From assembly GCF_954871325.1 (NCBI RefSeq), contig NC_088776.1, forward strand, positions 26,026,508-26,090,507: a DNA stretch of 64,000 nt, read 5' to 3'. The position numbers and the translations under genes were made by a program. Origin of the DNA: Gordionus sp. m RMFG-2023. Taxonomy: Eukaryota > Nematomorpha > Gordioida > Chordodea > Parachordodidae. The notes below the pieces were generated by a model, which had not been told where the DNA came from, ran no database searches, and saw only the letters and a list, made by a program, of their open reading frames with translations. Positions 34,812 through 49,141 of this stretch are shown piece after piece (position 1 is the stretch's first letter; the number at the start of each line of letters is the position of its first letter).

Positions 34812-34971
34812 TGTAATATAAATTGAATTTAAATTGAATATAATATTAACTTTTCGTTTGTAAATTATATAACCTGAAGGATTGAATTCATGATATATAT
34901 ATACGTGATATTTTGTATTAAATATACTTTTACTTACTTTACTTATTTTACTTATTTAATAAAACACTTCA
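34812..34971 (+). repeat. 5' LTR of gypsy D
   Basis: 160 bp, TG...CA, with AATAAA shortly before the end as a likely polyadenylation signal. Nearly identical to 38949-39099. Confidence 0.9.
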
Positions 34972-37900
34972 TTGGCGACGATATTTTTAGAGAAAATTTA
35001 TTTGATTTATTAAATTTAAAGTAAAAGACTCAATGGAAGTAGCTCCTATTAAAGTTGAAGATTCAATGGAAGTAGTCCCTATTAAAGTTAAAGACTCAAT
35101 GGAAGTAGTTCCTATTAAATTCCATATTCCAGAATTCGTCAAAGAAAAAGTAAATATTCAGGACTACTTATTTAACTTGGAGTTAATTTATAAAGTAAGA
35201 AATATTATAGATTTAAATACAAAAAAAAGACCTGCTTTTAGCCTATATCGGAACAGACAATCTTATCAAAATTAATAACTTTCACTTTCCAATAAATTTA
35301 GAGATGATAAATTATGATACTTTAATAAAAAGCTTAAATTTGGTGTTCAAGGATAGTTCGAGCATTTTCGTAAATAGGAAAAAATTTTTTACGCTAAAAA
35401 GATGCAATGAGACGATTATTGACTTTTCAATTAGGGTTAAAACTGTCTGTTCTCTTTGTAATTTTAAACCGCCTTTTGATGAACTTTTAAGAGATATATT
35501 TATCCTAGGAGTAGGCTTACCTGAGTTGGACAAAGAACTTCGGCAAAGTATATCGAAGGCAATATTACTTTTGAAGAGACCGTGCGTTTAGCGATCGCGC
35601 TGTCTTCGTTGGAAATGAAACCCAGACTGAAGTTAATAAAATAATTAAAAATAAGCCAACACAGGGTTCGAAAAATAATTATTTTAGAAATAATAATTAT
35701 ACTAACGTCAATAGATTCAATAATAATAAACACTTTAGTAACAATTATATTCCTAATAATAATTATAGACCTAGTATCAAACCTAACTCTATTCAAAAGA
35801 AAGTGATATGCTTTCGTTGCGGTAAGGCAAACCACATAGCGAAAGATTGTAGAACCCATGCCATACAAATGATTCTGCCACGGACACCTCGCCTGTCATT
35901 TTCAAATAAAGCTACCATCGATGCGAAGATAAATGGGTTGCAGCTAGCTATGGAGTTTGATACCGGCGCCGCGTGTAGTGTGATTGATGAGGTCACCTGG
36001 AATCGTATTGGCAGACCACAACTATCACCGGCTTATAAATTAGTGGGATATAATCATATCCAAATCGAAGTACTAGGTAAATGTACCGTAGAAGTCAAAG
36101 TAAAAAATATTTCGAAATTTTTACTTATTTGGGTAGTAAAAGGGGAGAATTCCCTTATTTTTGGGATGCCTTTCATTATAGAATTTGATATAAAACTACC
36201 GGAAGAAGTTCGTATTAATAAAATAAATATGAATATGAATATTCCCTCTTTAAATACGATTGTTTCAAAATTCCCTCAAGTTTTTAAAAAAAAATTAGGT
36301 AAAATCAAACTGCAAAAGGCAGTCATCCGAATAGAACCGAACACGTTACCGATTGCATTACCAGCAAGAAGAGTTCCTTTTCCGTTGCGTCGAACCATTG
36401 AAGTAGAGTTGGACAGACTTTTAGACGAAGGCGTTATCGAGAAGGTAGATCCAACAATAACTCCAATCACTTGGGCTACGCCAACGGTTAATATCTTAAA
36501 GATATCCGGTGCCGTACGGATATGCGGAGATTTTCGTTTAACAATCAACAAATATCTAGCGATCGATAACGATTTATTACCAACTTTCGTCGACCTAACA
36601 AATAAAATCGCGGGTGGTAAAATATTTTCAACAATAGATTTAAGAGATGCATTTTTACAATTCGGAGTTAGTCCAGAATGTAGGGACCTTTTAGTAATTT
36701 CGACACATGTCGGTTATTACCGATACCAAAGAATTCCATTTGGTTTGACTAGCGCTCCGATAATATTCCAACGCTTTATGAAAAACCTTAAAGGGAATTC
36801 CTATGGTTAGTGTATTTTTAGACGACATAATTATTGCAGGTGAGAATAATTCCGATCATATAGTTAATCTGGAAGAAGTATTAAGAAGATTTGAGAAGGC
36901 TGGACTGACCACGACGACCGATAAAATTAAAATCGGAGAAAAGTCAGTCACTTATTTAGGTCATGTTATTGACAGTTTCGGAATTCACCCTACAGAAGAT
37001 AAGATTAGAGCTATAAAAAATTTTAAAACACCTTCCAATGTTAAAGAACTACGTTCATTTCTTGGAATAGTAAATTATCATGAGGCATTTATTAAAAATT
37101 TGCATTCTATTTGTGCGCCTTTACACCGACTAACGAGTAAAAATGTTGGTTGGTTTTGGTCAGCTAAAGAAAATAAAATATTTACTAAAGTTAAAAATAT
37201 ATTGTCAAAAGAAGATACAATAATTCCTTATTCAGCCGATATCCCTGTCGTGATTTCTTGTGACGCTTCCGAAGATGGTCTAGGAGCTGTTATTGCACAC
37301 CGATTTCTTACTGGCCAGGAGAAACCGATTGCTTACGCATCGAGGACACTTTCGGCGGCTGAAAAGAATTATGCCACAATTGATCGGGAGGCTTCGGCGA
37401 TCATGTTCGCTATTGAGAAGTTTCATCAATATATTTTTGGAAGACATTTTATCTTGGTTACTGATCATAAACCATTACAATATATTTTAGGTGATAAAAG
37501 AGATCTTAACAAAATAACAAATAACCGTTTAATACGGTGGGCGACGAAACTATTAAATTATGATTATGAGATAATATATAGACCAGGTAATCAAAATAAA
37601 TGTGCCGATGCTCTGTCCCGTTTGGGGGTAGAGAAAGCAAAAACCAATGAAGTTACAAAAAAATTCGAAGAAGAAATCAGAGGATTAAAAATTAATTTAA
37701 TAGAGGATTTATCTTTCCCACGCAGTAAAGTCGTAAGTGAAACGAGCAATGATATAAACCTAAAAGAGATTATTAAATTAATAAAAAATCATTGGTATAT
37801 TGATAATATAAATAATTATTCGGAGATTGTAAAAAAATATATTTCGATTAAAGATAATATTTCGTTCGAAGAAGGATTATTATTTTATAATGATAGAATT

Positions 37901-38948
37901 ATTATTCCAGATATTTTAAAAAAGGAGGTTTTATATGTGATTCATCGAGGACATCCTGGGATAGTGGGGATGAAATCATTGTGTAGATTGTTTTGGACAA
38001 ATCTCGATACGGATGTTGAAAACTTTGTTAAATGTTGTAAGAGTTGTCAAGAAGGAAGGCCGGGAGCTAAAGAAGTGCCATTATACAATTGGAACATTCC
38101 TACCCGACCTTGGGAACGATTACACATTGATTTGACAGGCCCCGTATCTGGAAAATATTGGTTAATTTGCGTAGACGCTTTTACCAAATGGGTTGAAGTT
38201 GCAATTTTAACACATAATAATTAGGCGAATGTAATAAATAATCTGCGTAATTATTTCGCTAGATTTGGGTTACCTCGCTACATTGTCTCAGATAACGGTA
38301 CTCAGTTTACTGGATCTGAACTCAAAACGTTTCTTTTTAAAAACAATATAAAACATTTTAGATCGGCCCCTTATAGCCCCAAATCGAATAGTTTGGCTGA
38401 ACGATATATACGGACGATAAAGACGCGTTTCTATGCTAAAAGGAGATGTGGGACTCCGGACCAGTTAAATTTAGCAAATGTTTTAATTACTCACCGTAAT
38501 ACTCCCAATGCAACTACTGGTAAATCTCCTGCCGAGATAATGTTTGGAAGGTCGCTTAGGACGACATTGGATCAGTGGAAATTATCAACGAGAGAAAGAA
38601 CGGAAAACGCTCTATGGAAACAAAAGTACTACAAAGATAGAAGTGTTGAACCTCGGGAGTTTGTAGAGCAGCAAAAAGTTTGGATAGCAAACGAAAGGAC
38701 AGCAGGGTGGCATGAAGGAAAAGTGTTACAACGAAAAAGCGCAATATTATACGATGTGGAATCAGAGGGGATCGTTAAAAACAAGCATGCAGATCAATTG
38801 AGGGATGCACATACACAAGAGAAGGAAATACCCGTTACGTTGACCGAAGAAGTGGAAAAGGTAGAACATGAGAATACAACTCTTGAAAAAAGAGTTTCGA
38901 AACCCCCATTACGTTATCACGATGAATTCAATTTATAGTGGGAAGAAC

Positions 38949-39099
38949 TGTAATATAAATTGAATTTAAATTGAATATAATATTAACTTTTCGTTTGTAA
39001 ATTATATAACCTGAAGGATTGAATTCATAATATATATATACGTGATATTTTGTATTAAATATACTTTTACTTACTTTACTTATTTAATAAAACACTTCA
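38949..39099 (+). repeat. 3' LTR of gypsy D
   Basis: 151 bp, TG...CA, preceded by a purine tract and followed by the AAAGT target duplication. Confidence 0.9.
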
Positions 39100-39174
39100 A
39101 AAGTTAAGAAAAAAAATAGATAAATTAATTTTTATATATGTTTTATTTGTAAAACATTAAAAGCTTGATATGAG

Positions 39175-40629
39175 TAGCACCGTGGTAAAACTTTTTGCGG
39201 CCCAGGGCAAAAAATATTTGGTTGCCCCCTAGAAACACTATTTACCTTAAGTTATCTGATTATTTTTTGAAATATGAACTATTACAAACATTATAGCTTT
39301 CGTTTGAAAATTTGTTTGTCAAATTTTAAAAAAGTTTACAACAAAAATAACATATTGTATCTTTCTTTACTAGCCAATGACGATGGACTAATTGATTATT
39401 GGAAGGTATGCGCATATAGAATGAAGCAGAAAAATGTCTTTTTGTGAAAAATTATAATTCTCATTTCGCTTAGATCTTTTTGTGCTAAAACCATTCAGAT
39501 TATGTTTGTGCTTAAATTTTTAATTGAATAATTGTTATTTATGTTCTATTCTGCTGTGGTCCTTATACCATGAGAGAGAAAAATATTTGAACCAGAGACA
39601 TCTGTGGGATTGTCATGATGGGAAAAAGAAATGCACCAGCGGGTTATGTGGAATCGTCATGATTGACCTTAAGAATATCAATGTGCTCATAATCAAGGTG
39701 GATATCGAGTATTTCTGGCATTTCACTTGTGGAGCATGATTTCACATTTTCATTTTTTTAAATGTTTTAAATAGCCCCTTGAGAATTAATAAATATAGAT
39801 TCGCGCTTCTATTTTTTACGTTTCTCAGCACCTGAATCAAATTTCATTCCTTCTCCCATTTTGAAATTCTACGGTTATGAAATAAAAGATTATATGGCCT
39901 CTCCTAACAATTAAATTCACTAAACGTTATTTTTATATTAATCTAACTTATTTATCATTTGGGACTGAAATTAGCATATTTAAAGTACATAATTAAAAAT
40001 TTAATAGTCGAATCTAAATCTTAATTAAAATAATAACTAAATCTAGATGAGAGTAATTTAAAGTGCACCATCGAAAGGTCTGTGTATGAAATTAAGACTA
40101 TGGTTTAAAATTTTTTATTTAAAAATAGACTTATCAGAATATACAAAGAGTGCCTCATAACAATTACAACCACAAAACATGACCAGTATGAGAAAATATA
40201 CTAAATATTAATCAAAATCATCTAAGAAATCGTTATTAAAAATAAATTATTATATTGTGTTACGACTATCTTGTTTCTTTGCTAATAGAAAATTTAATTA
40301 AATTCTTATTAAAGATTATTTATGAATAGAAAAATAATTAAAATATCAAATTTCTTAACTAAAAAATAAACAAAGTTTTTTTTTTACTAATACATAAATC
40401 AAATTTTTTTAATATAATACATATGGCTATACATGCCAGACCTTTTTTCAAAATTCATACATGGATTTTTTTTACAAATAATGTCTTATGTATAATATAC
40501 ATACACACCTTATTTTTCAAGAGGCTAAAAATAATTGAGTAAAATTGCAAAGTTTGGCGGTCCTAAAATTGTCTAATTTTAGCGGCCCAAGATGGCTACC
40601 CCTCTCGCCTAACCGTCTGTACGGCTCTG
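39175..40629. mobile_element. hAT-like element, non-autonomous
   Basis: The flanks GATATGAG (39167-39174) and TATATGAG (40630-40637) match at 7 of 8 positions. The ends TAGCACCGTGGTA and, inverted, CAGAGCCGTACAG are an imperfect TIR with GCGGCCC blocks just inside both. No transposase was recognised in the 1455 bp. It lies about 75 bp after gypsy D. Confidence 0.6.
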
Positions 40630-40779
40630 TATATGAGGCTCAATCTGAAGATATATATTATGGTATATAATGTTCTAATACAATTAGAGATACCATTTAG
40701 GTATGGATTCTGATGATGATGCTATAGCAAGGCTGATTATCGGTTGCAACAATCCATATAAAGGTATATTGGTTAATGA

Positions 40780-41155
40780 AGGGGAAAAAATAATATAATT
40801 TTATCACCTTTATAATTCTTTACTTAAAAAATTTTTTATATTAGAAATCACAAATATTTAATGCTCTTTGATATTATAAATTATAATTATATTCATCGCA
40901 AATTTAATATTTTAATAAATAGGTAAATATTTTGTACTAAAAAATATTTGCTTTAGCTTACCAAATGTCTTGTATTGTTTTACCTATTTTATTTATATTT
41001 TAGTATTAGTATGTGTATATTAAATGATAAAATATGAAATTTGAATATAAGTTCAGTTTGCAAATTTCAATTTAAAAAGTATATTAAATTTTTAAAAACC
41101 CTATAAATTATTTTAGTTGAGCCTTCTGGGATTGTAAAGGCTAGTGACACCCCTG
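40780..41155. mobile_element. right-hand fragment of a hAT element
   Basis: Ends GGCTAGTGACACCCCTG, i.e. CAGGGGTGTCACTAGCC inverted, a typical hAT terminus. The preceding ~370 bp match 52620-52962, which ends in the same terminus. No left end was identified. Confidence 0.6.
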
Positions 41156-41880
41156 TTCATATTGCTCAAACAAATATCATATTTACAAAATTGTTTATAC
41201 TTACCATGACATTTTTAATCATTTCCCATTTATTTCTTAAAACATCCAATAGATTAGGTTAGTTGCCTCGTCGTCGCTAATTTAATAAATTAGATTACAT
41301 TCATACTTATATTTACATCCATGAGTGAGCCAATATTATATGAGATTCTTTTATACAACATTTATTTATCCATAATCATAATAATGAAACCATAATATAA
41401 AACGGATATCCAAATATAATAGATGATAGGGTGTTAGGTAGTTAACCTAACCAAATATTATATTAAATCATAAACATATATATAATCATTAGGCAAATTG
41501 AAGGTTGCAATAAAAATCGAATGTATTGAAATGTTCTTCAACTTTATTCAATATAAATTTTATTTAAGAAAATTTCATATGTCAGTTTTTTATTTCCACT
41601 TCATATATATATGTATGTATTTAGATTTACAAAATTAAATTTCTTTCAAAATAAATTGAATATAAACTAAAGTCCATATAGAACAGACATTAAAATACTA
41701 ATCTAAAATAATATTATTGAAACATTAAAATAAAAAATTATTTAACAACAATAAAACATGCACCACTTAATAAAAAAAAATTAATAAAATAAAAATTCTA
41801 AAATTCAATACCATTCAAATCTAATAATAAATGACATAATTTATGATGGGAAATTAACTGAAATTAATGAAAGAGAAGAA
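41156..41880. other. AT-rich interval, unassigned
   Basis: No gene or bounded element recognised. Confidence 0.4.
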
Positions 41881-42480
41881 TGAACTCGTTTGGCATGAGA
41901 GAGAAATTAATTGTACCTTTATAATATTGTAAAGGAGGGAATAAATACAATGTGAAAGATATATATTGCATTATTATAATTTGTTGTGTCCCTACTTGAA
42001 ATATAATTATCATAATGGGAATGGGAATTAATATATCTTTATATTATTGTTGTTTTCTCATTTTGAAATACAATCAATGATTACAATAAGGAGGGGAATC
42101 AATGTATATTTATAAAACAATCAATAATACATTCAAAAAGCGAAAATTGGGCAAAAATGTATCTTTAGAATATAATTGTACCCTTATTAGAAAACAATCT
42201 ATAAATTTGTTTGGAATACAATTATTATAATAGGAAGGGGAATTAATGTATCTTTTTAATATTGTTTTACCTTTCTTTTTTTTGGAAAACAATCAATAAA
42301 TACATTTAAAAAGGGGAAAATTAGGAATAAATGTATCTTTTTAATATTGTTGTTTCCTTCTTTTAGGAAAACAATCAATAAATACATTCAAAAGGGGAAA
42401 AGTTTTATTATTGTTGTTTCCTTTTTAAACAATATATTTTTAAATAAACAAGGAGTACAATCAATATAATACAGTAAAAA
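41880..42480. repeat. degenerate ~70-110 bp tandem repeat
   Basis: Four to five units contain GGAATTAATGTATCTTT, then AATATTGTTGTTTCC, then GAAAACAATCAATAAATACA and AAAGGGGAAA. Unit spacing varies. No coding function seen. Most of the remaining stretch to 42764 is unassigned. Confidence 0.55.
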
Positions 42481-45400
42481 CTACGCATACTTTATAAAAT
42501 ATTAATTAATATTCGACAAAAAAAAAATTTAAATGACGACATTAAAAAGGGAAAAGGAGGGTAAATATAATGGAAAAGGGAAATATTTCAATTATATATA
42601 ATCGTAAAATTAAAAGGTACAAATGAATTATAAAATATTGTTAAATATTTTTAACAAACAAACAAAAACAAAATATTTAAACGACAATTTCTTAGTAATG
42701 GAATATTTGAAGGCCAAGTTTATCAAATATCTCTAATTTGATTGATGTGAGCAATCACAACCTGCAGTGGCGTTACTAGGGAGGGGCGCACAGGGACTCG
42801 AGCCCTAAGAAAAATTTGAATAGCCCCCTGAAGCAAAAAAATTTTTTAATGGCTTCTTAATATCCCTTTGAACTAAAAATAATTTTTTTTGATATTCCCC
42901 TGAACGATTTCTTTTATAATTCTATTAAGTAATATATAGATTTAATTTTATTATTTAAAAATTAATAAGACTATCTAAATTTTAATTAAATGAATACTTA
43001 GATTAGATTAATACATATGAATTATATTTTCACTATGTCAGCTTGCAATCGAATTCTGTATTAAAAATAGAATTTCAATATCATTCACTAAATATTAATT
43101 TAGCATTAACAGTAAGCTTATTTAACTAATATTATTTAAATTATTATATAACCCCCTAATTAAATATATATAATAATTTATTAATTGACAATTAACAAAT
43201 TTAAAATTGCAATTAGCCGAGTTCAAAATCACTAATCAACTATTTTATTCATTTTTAAATTTAATTACCATGCCTCTTCTTAAAAATATTTTCAAGGTCC
43301 AAATAAGTATAAGAGATATTTTTATAAAAAGTAAGTAAATATAGTTCATAATCCTCTATTATATATAATTGGTTATAAAATATTAGGTAAAATGCCACTT
43401 TTACAAGCGTATTTGACAGTTATATAATATATTACAGTTAATATTTTAATAAATTTTACCAATAAATGCTTTTGATAATAAATATAAGTATCAATTTACG
43501 TTCAATTTTTTAACGCCATCTATATTTAAAAATATTATTTTAAATTAAATATCTTATAATTTTTCCCACAATGGATGTAATAAATTAGCTATCTTTTCTT
43601 CTCTTTTTTGCGTGTTTTTAGAAAAGCTATTTGAAAAACAGTTTTGAGTTAAATTTTTAATACGAGTATATTTTTTTATATTATTACAAACTACTATTAT
43701 TTTAAGTTATAATAATACACCAACTAAAGGTGGTGTGATAATAATATATAAAATCTTAATTGCTTTCATTATATCACTCTGGTTTTTATTTTTCAGTTAC
43801 AAAATGTTTCACTTATAATATGGCAAAATTGCTGTGTAAATAACTTAAAGCTTCAATATATTTGCATAATTTCTTCTAAAGATGAAGAGAATCATGATAA
43901 ACATGCGAGGTAATAAAAAAATATTTTTTATTATTATTATCCTTTTTTATCTTCGTACACACACTATATAAATATTATCTAAAAATATAAATTAGAATAC
44001 ATATATTCAAAACGAAAAACAAAGAGTAAGGTTACAAAAATTATATTAAAAATATAAATTTCTAAACGAAAAACAAAAAGTAATAATAGGTAAGGTTACA
44101 AAAATTAGATTATAAATATTACAAATTTTGAATATGTAACATTCTCCTTCTTCTAAAAAACCTTCACACTTTAATTATGTTTTCGTAGTTAGTTTGTTCA
44201 TCAAGTTGTTTCACAAGTCATCACATCGTTGGCTTGTCCCAATCGTTGGTTTGTTTAAATCGATTTTGCACGTAGGTTTGTTTAAATCGCAAGCTTGATA
44301 TCCTTATCGTAAGTTGTCCTTATAAATCGTAACTTAATCATATAGCTTGCTTGTCATACTCAGTTATTATTATTATCATTTTTCAAGATTGTTATTATCA
44401 TCAGTGTTACGAATAATAAGAAATAATAGTTCATCATATTGGATATAAGAATAAACGAAGAATGATAAATCAATAAGATTGTTATATAATATTTTCAGCG
44501 TTTTAATTTTTGCGTTTTAGTGTAAGCGTTTTAATATTTAATTTACTTTATGCAATTTAATATTTACTTAATATTTAAGTGATGTAGTCTTTTAAATAAA
44601 CAGGTTTTTGTTTAATTCGCACAGGTCTAGAAATAGGTGTTATATCGTTATTATCAGTAATTTTTATATTTTTGTCCACACTTCCCTCCTTAAAAGAATC
44701 CTTAGAGTCATAGTTAATAATTGTGTTAAAACAGTTTCTAATTCTTATTTGATCTAAATGTCGTTAAAGGTTCTATTTCGTGGTAAAGTAACGTTTATTT
44801 TATTCTCCTTCTCATCCAACGGTTTTAATAAGTCCCATTTAATTCTAATATCTCGATTAAACATTCTTTGAGATGGTGTAACTCCTGTAGTATCATTACG
44901 CGAATTTCTGTAATTAAATAAAAATTTGCCAAGTGCGATATCTAGATCAATTTTAATATTCCTTTTCATATGTGTTTTGAACGTTCTCACCATGCGTTCT
45001 ACCTGGCCATTGGATTTCTGGTGATACGCAGATGTAAGCACATGTTGGATACCGAAATTGTTGCAAAATTTCTCAAAATCGTTACTCGTAAAGTTAGTGC
45101 CGTTATCAGTAACTATAGTTTCAGGTATTCCATATAGCGAAATAGTTTTAAAGATTTATTTTAAAGTCACATCAGTCGTAATATTTTTAACAGGAATAAT
45201 AATTGGAAATTTGCTGTAGGCATCGACTATTATTAACGAATTTTTTGTGAAAAACGGGCCCGCATAATCTATGTGTATCCTTTCAAACGGTTTGGTTGCC
45301 GAAACCCATGGTTTTTGTATCTTTATAGGATTATCATGATATATGTTACAATCGTCACAACTTTTCACTTCCATTACTATGTCATTATTTATACCAGGCC

Positions 45401-48400
45401 ACCACATGTAATCTTTGGCTAAGGATTTGATTTTTCCTGCTCCCAAGTGACCTACATGTAATGACTGTAGTATATTTTTTATCATAGAAGACGGAATTAT
45501 GATTCTGTTGCTTTTGTAAAGACAATCCTTAATTATATTTAATTCCAAATCAATGTTTTTATAAATATTATTCATTATTGGCCTGTTGTTCTTAATATCA
45601 TTTATGACTTGTTTTAATTAAATATCTTTCAAAGTTTCTTCACGAATTTGATTAAAATTAATAGGTAAATCCCTATATTCATTTATTACAATGATATTTT
45701 CAACAGCTTTATCATGACATTCTTGTAATAATCTCGAGAGACAATCAGGAACAACATTATATTTACCGGCTTTATACTTTATATTAAAATCATATCCTCC
45801 TAAGTTATATTCCACTTCTGTAGTCTTAAGGACATAGTGCTATTATCCTTAAGACCTTTGGTAAAGATGTGAACTAGAGGTTTATGGTCAGTAATAATTG
45901 TAAATTTTGTACCGATTAAGTATTCCTGGAACCTCCTTATAGCGAACATAATAGCGAGAGTCTCACGCTCAATATTAGTATAGTTCATTTCGGATTTTAA
46001 TAAAGTTCTTGACGCGAAAGCTATAGGTTTTTCTTTACCAAATTTTCAGTATGAAATAATACAGCTCCTAAACCACATTTAGATGCATCAGTGGCTATCC
46101 CTATAGGTAATTCAGGGTTAAAATTTGTCAAAGCAGGTGGAAGACTAATCAACATTTTAAGATCATTAAAACTTTTAGAGTGTTCTAGGTTCCAAGCCAA
46201 TTTTTCTTTGTTGACAATATTTCTGCAAAACAGTTCAAAAATTTTCTATAGTAGCCAGCCATTCCCAGAAATGTTGATAATTCAGCAGCTGATTTTGGTT
46301 CTGGCAATTGCTTCAATTTTGTCGTGATTAGCATGAATCCCCTTAGCGTCAATATCATGACCCAGGAACCTCACTTTGTTTTTAAAGAACACACTTTTAT
46401 TGAAGTTAGGTATTAGCCCAAACAATGATATTCTATCAAACACTTTTTTATGTTGTTAAGGTGGGCTTCATCGTTTTTTCCAGTTATAAGTAAATCATCA
46501 GTATAAAATATGACGTCATCCATGTCACCGAAGATTTGATCCATAATCTGTTGAAAAATTGCAGATGAGGTCTTAAGCCCAAAAGGAAATTTAGTAAATT
46601 GGTAATTCCCTTGTGCGTAGATATGGTTATATATTTCTGCAACTTTTATAAATCGGGATCTGTAAGAAAGCATTTTTAAAATCAATCTTCGTAAATTTCT
46701 TTCCTTCTGAAAGTTTAGCTATTATATCATTGATTCGTGGTAGAGGGTATCTGAAATCTTCTAGAGCTGGTTTTACAGTGTCCTTAAAATCAGCACAAAG
46801 CCTAATGCTCCCATCATCTTTGTAGACAGCGGTAACAGGACTTGCCCATCGGACATCATTCACCGGCTCAATAATTTTATCATGTATCCATTTTTTAAGT
46901 TCATTGCTTACAAGATCAATTTTTGAATAAGGAATACGTCTAGGCGGTATAATTTTAGGTTGGGCATCTCTTCTTAAATGTAACTTGACTCTTGCTTTGT
47001 TGATTGGCCCATTAGTCAATTTGGATTCACACTCTTTAATCAATTTTTTTATTTCATCTTCGTAAATAGTGTCAACATTTGCCATAAATTTATTTAAAAT
47101 ATTTTTGAAAGCATTAATCCATGTACGTCCCAACAAGGCATTTTTTCTTGATTCGACGACTACCGCTTGTAAATATTTTGAGATACCTTCATAAGTCACT
47201 TTAACTTGAGTGATGCCGATGATCTTGATTCAATTTCCGTCATAAGCGGTAAGTTGTAACTCGGATTTCTTAACATCTCGAATACCAAGTTTTTTAGCCA
47301 GACCATGAGGTATAATAGTATGTTTTGAGCCTGTATCAACTTGCATACACGTAACAATATCGTTCACTTTTAAAGTAGTCATAAATGCATTATCTTTGTT
47401 ATTGAGCATGTCACCAGATAAGTTGTTAACATTGAAATCGTTATCATCTTTGTTCTTTATAGAGTCAACTTTCTCTTCAATAATTTCTTCAATATTCATA
47501 TTGTAATCATTGTTGTTGTATTGTATTTGCTTTCTATTATTGTTGTCGCCACCTCTATAATTATTTGAGTTGTTGTTATATTGTATTTGCTCTCTGATTA
47601 TTGTCACTACCTCTATAATTATTTGAATTGTTATAATAAGATTGGTAATTGTTAAGATTTCCGTCACCGTATTGGATTTGTTTTCTTTGATTATTATCAT
47701 GCCATGTATTATTTCTACCATAATTAGATTGATTATTATTGTTGTAGCGATAGTTATTGTAGTTATAGTTGTTATAATTATCGTGGTATCTCGAATTATT
47801 ATTACCGTAATTCCTATCATTGTATCTAAAATTATTATTCTAATTCCCATTTCTATCTCTATTATCATAATTATTTCTAAAATTATTATCAGGTCTAAAA
47901 TAATTATTGTTGTTGTTTCTATTTTTATTGTAAAAGTTTTTATCTTTATCGAACTTTTTATCGTTATTCATATAACTTATATTATCAACATCTGACTTAT
48001 CGCTGATGCTGTCTAATTTAATTTTTAGCTCAACCATCTCATTTAAAGTTAAATTAATATTTTTACAAAATTTATATTTTATTTTGTCATTTAAGGTAGA
48101 TGCACGTAATTTTTCTTTTAATCTACTGTCGTCCGAAAAATTTCATTTTTTATGCAGTTTCGATACTCTAATGTATCATTGCATGAAATTCTCACCCGAG
48201 TTCTGCTTATATAAGTTAAATTTATTTATTTAAATGTTTTTATCTTGCACAGGTAAAAGGTAAGTTAACTTTTTAGTCACAATTTTTAGATCTAATATGT
48301 CGGTATCGGATCAAATTGATTTAATGTTGACAAAGACCTCGTCTGATAAATTATTAATCAAAGTATTTATTTTAATAGAGTCCGATAATGTACTAGTCGA

Positions 48401-49141
48401 AAAATAACTTAATATTCTATCTAAATAAATCTCAGTAAGTGGTTTAACCAATTTTGGAATTCTGTGTATTAATTTAGGTTTTATTTCCATATTTTATTAA
48501 TAAATCATATATATTAGAAATTATAACATTTCATATTTTAACAAAAATGCAATTTAATTGGATAAATTCTGACTCATTATATATGTAATATTTTCCATTC
48601 AATGATTCAAAACAATTAATCCACAAACTCAAACAAAACGTCGTCACTACCCAGTATTCTAGAGTAGTCACGTCACAGTTGTAGGTCAATTCGAATAATA
48701 TGTCGTAAACGGAAATTTCACAAGGTATTGATGAGTTTAAAAGCAAACATGAAGGAAATAATATCAAAATGATTTAACCTTTTTTTTCCTTCTTTATATA
48801 GAATTTATTTGTATCGTTTTATAATTTTTTATTATTCATTTTTACAGAGAGAAAAAAAAAATTTATTTAAAAAAAGAAAAATTTCTAAAAAAAGAATTTC
48901 CATAAGGCGAGTTTTTTTTTGCCAACGGAACACCATGAAGAGAATCATGATAAACGTGCGAGTAAGTAAAAATATATTTTTTATTATTATTATCCTTTTT
49001 TATTTTCGTACACACACTAACTATATATATATTATCTAAAAATATAAATTAGAATACATATAATCAAAACGAAAAACAAAAAGTAAGGTTACAAAAATTA
49101 TATTAAAAATATAAATTTCTAAACGAAAAACAAAAAGTAAT

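Larger units (their letters stand above)
34812..39099 (+). mobile_element. Ty3/gypsy element D, full-length fossil with matching LTRs
   Basis: LTRs 34812-34971 and 38949-39099 start TGTAATATAAATTG and end AACACTTCA. They differ by one base and by one unit of a short ACTTATTTT repeat. The target duplication is AAAGT (34807-34811 and 39100-39104). The primer site TTGGCGACGA follows the 5' LTR and a purine tract (GTGGGAAGAAC) precedes the 3' LTR. Parts in order: gag (35.0-35.8 kb) with a CCHC knuckle (CFRCGKANHIAKDC), protease (FDTGAACSVI, 35.96 kb), reverse transcriptase (36.3-36.9 kb), RNase H (37.2-37.6 kb), integrase with zinc finger and core (37.9-38.9 kb). Broken, with about five breaks. 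Young by LTR identity and unrelated in LTR to copies A and B. Confidence 0.93.
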
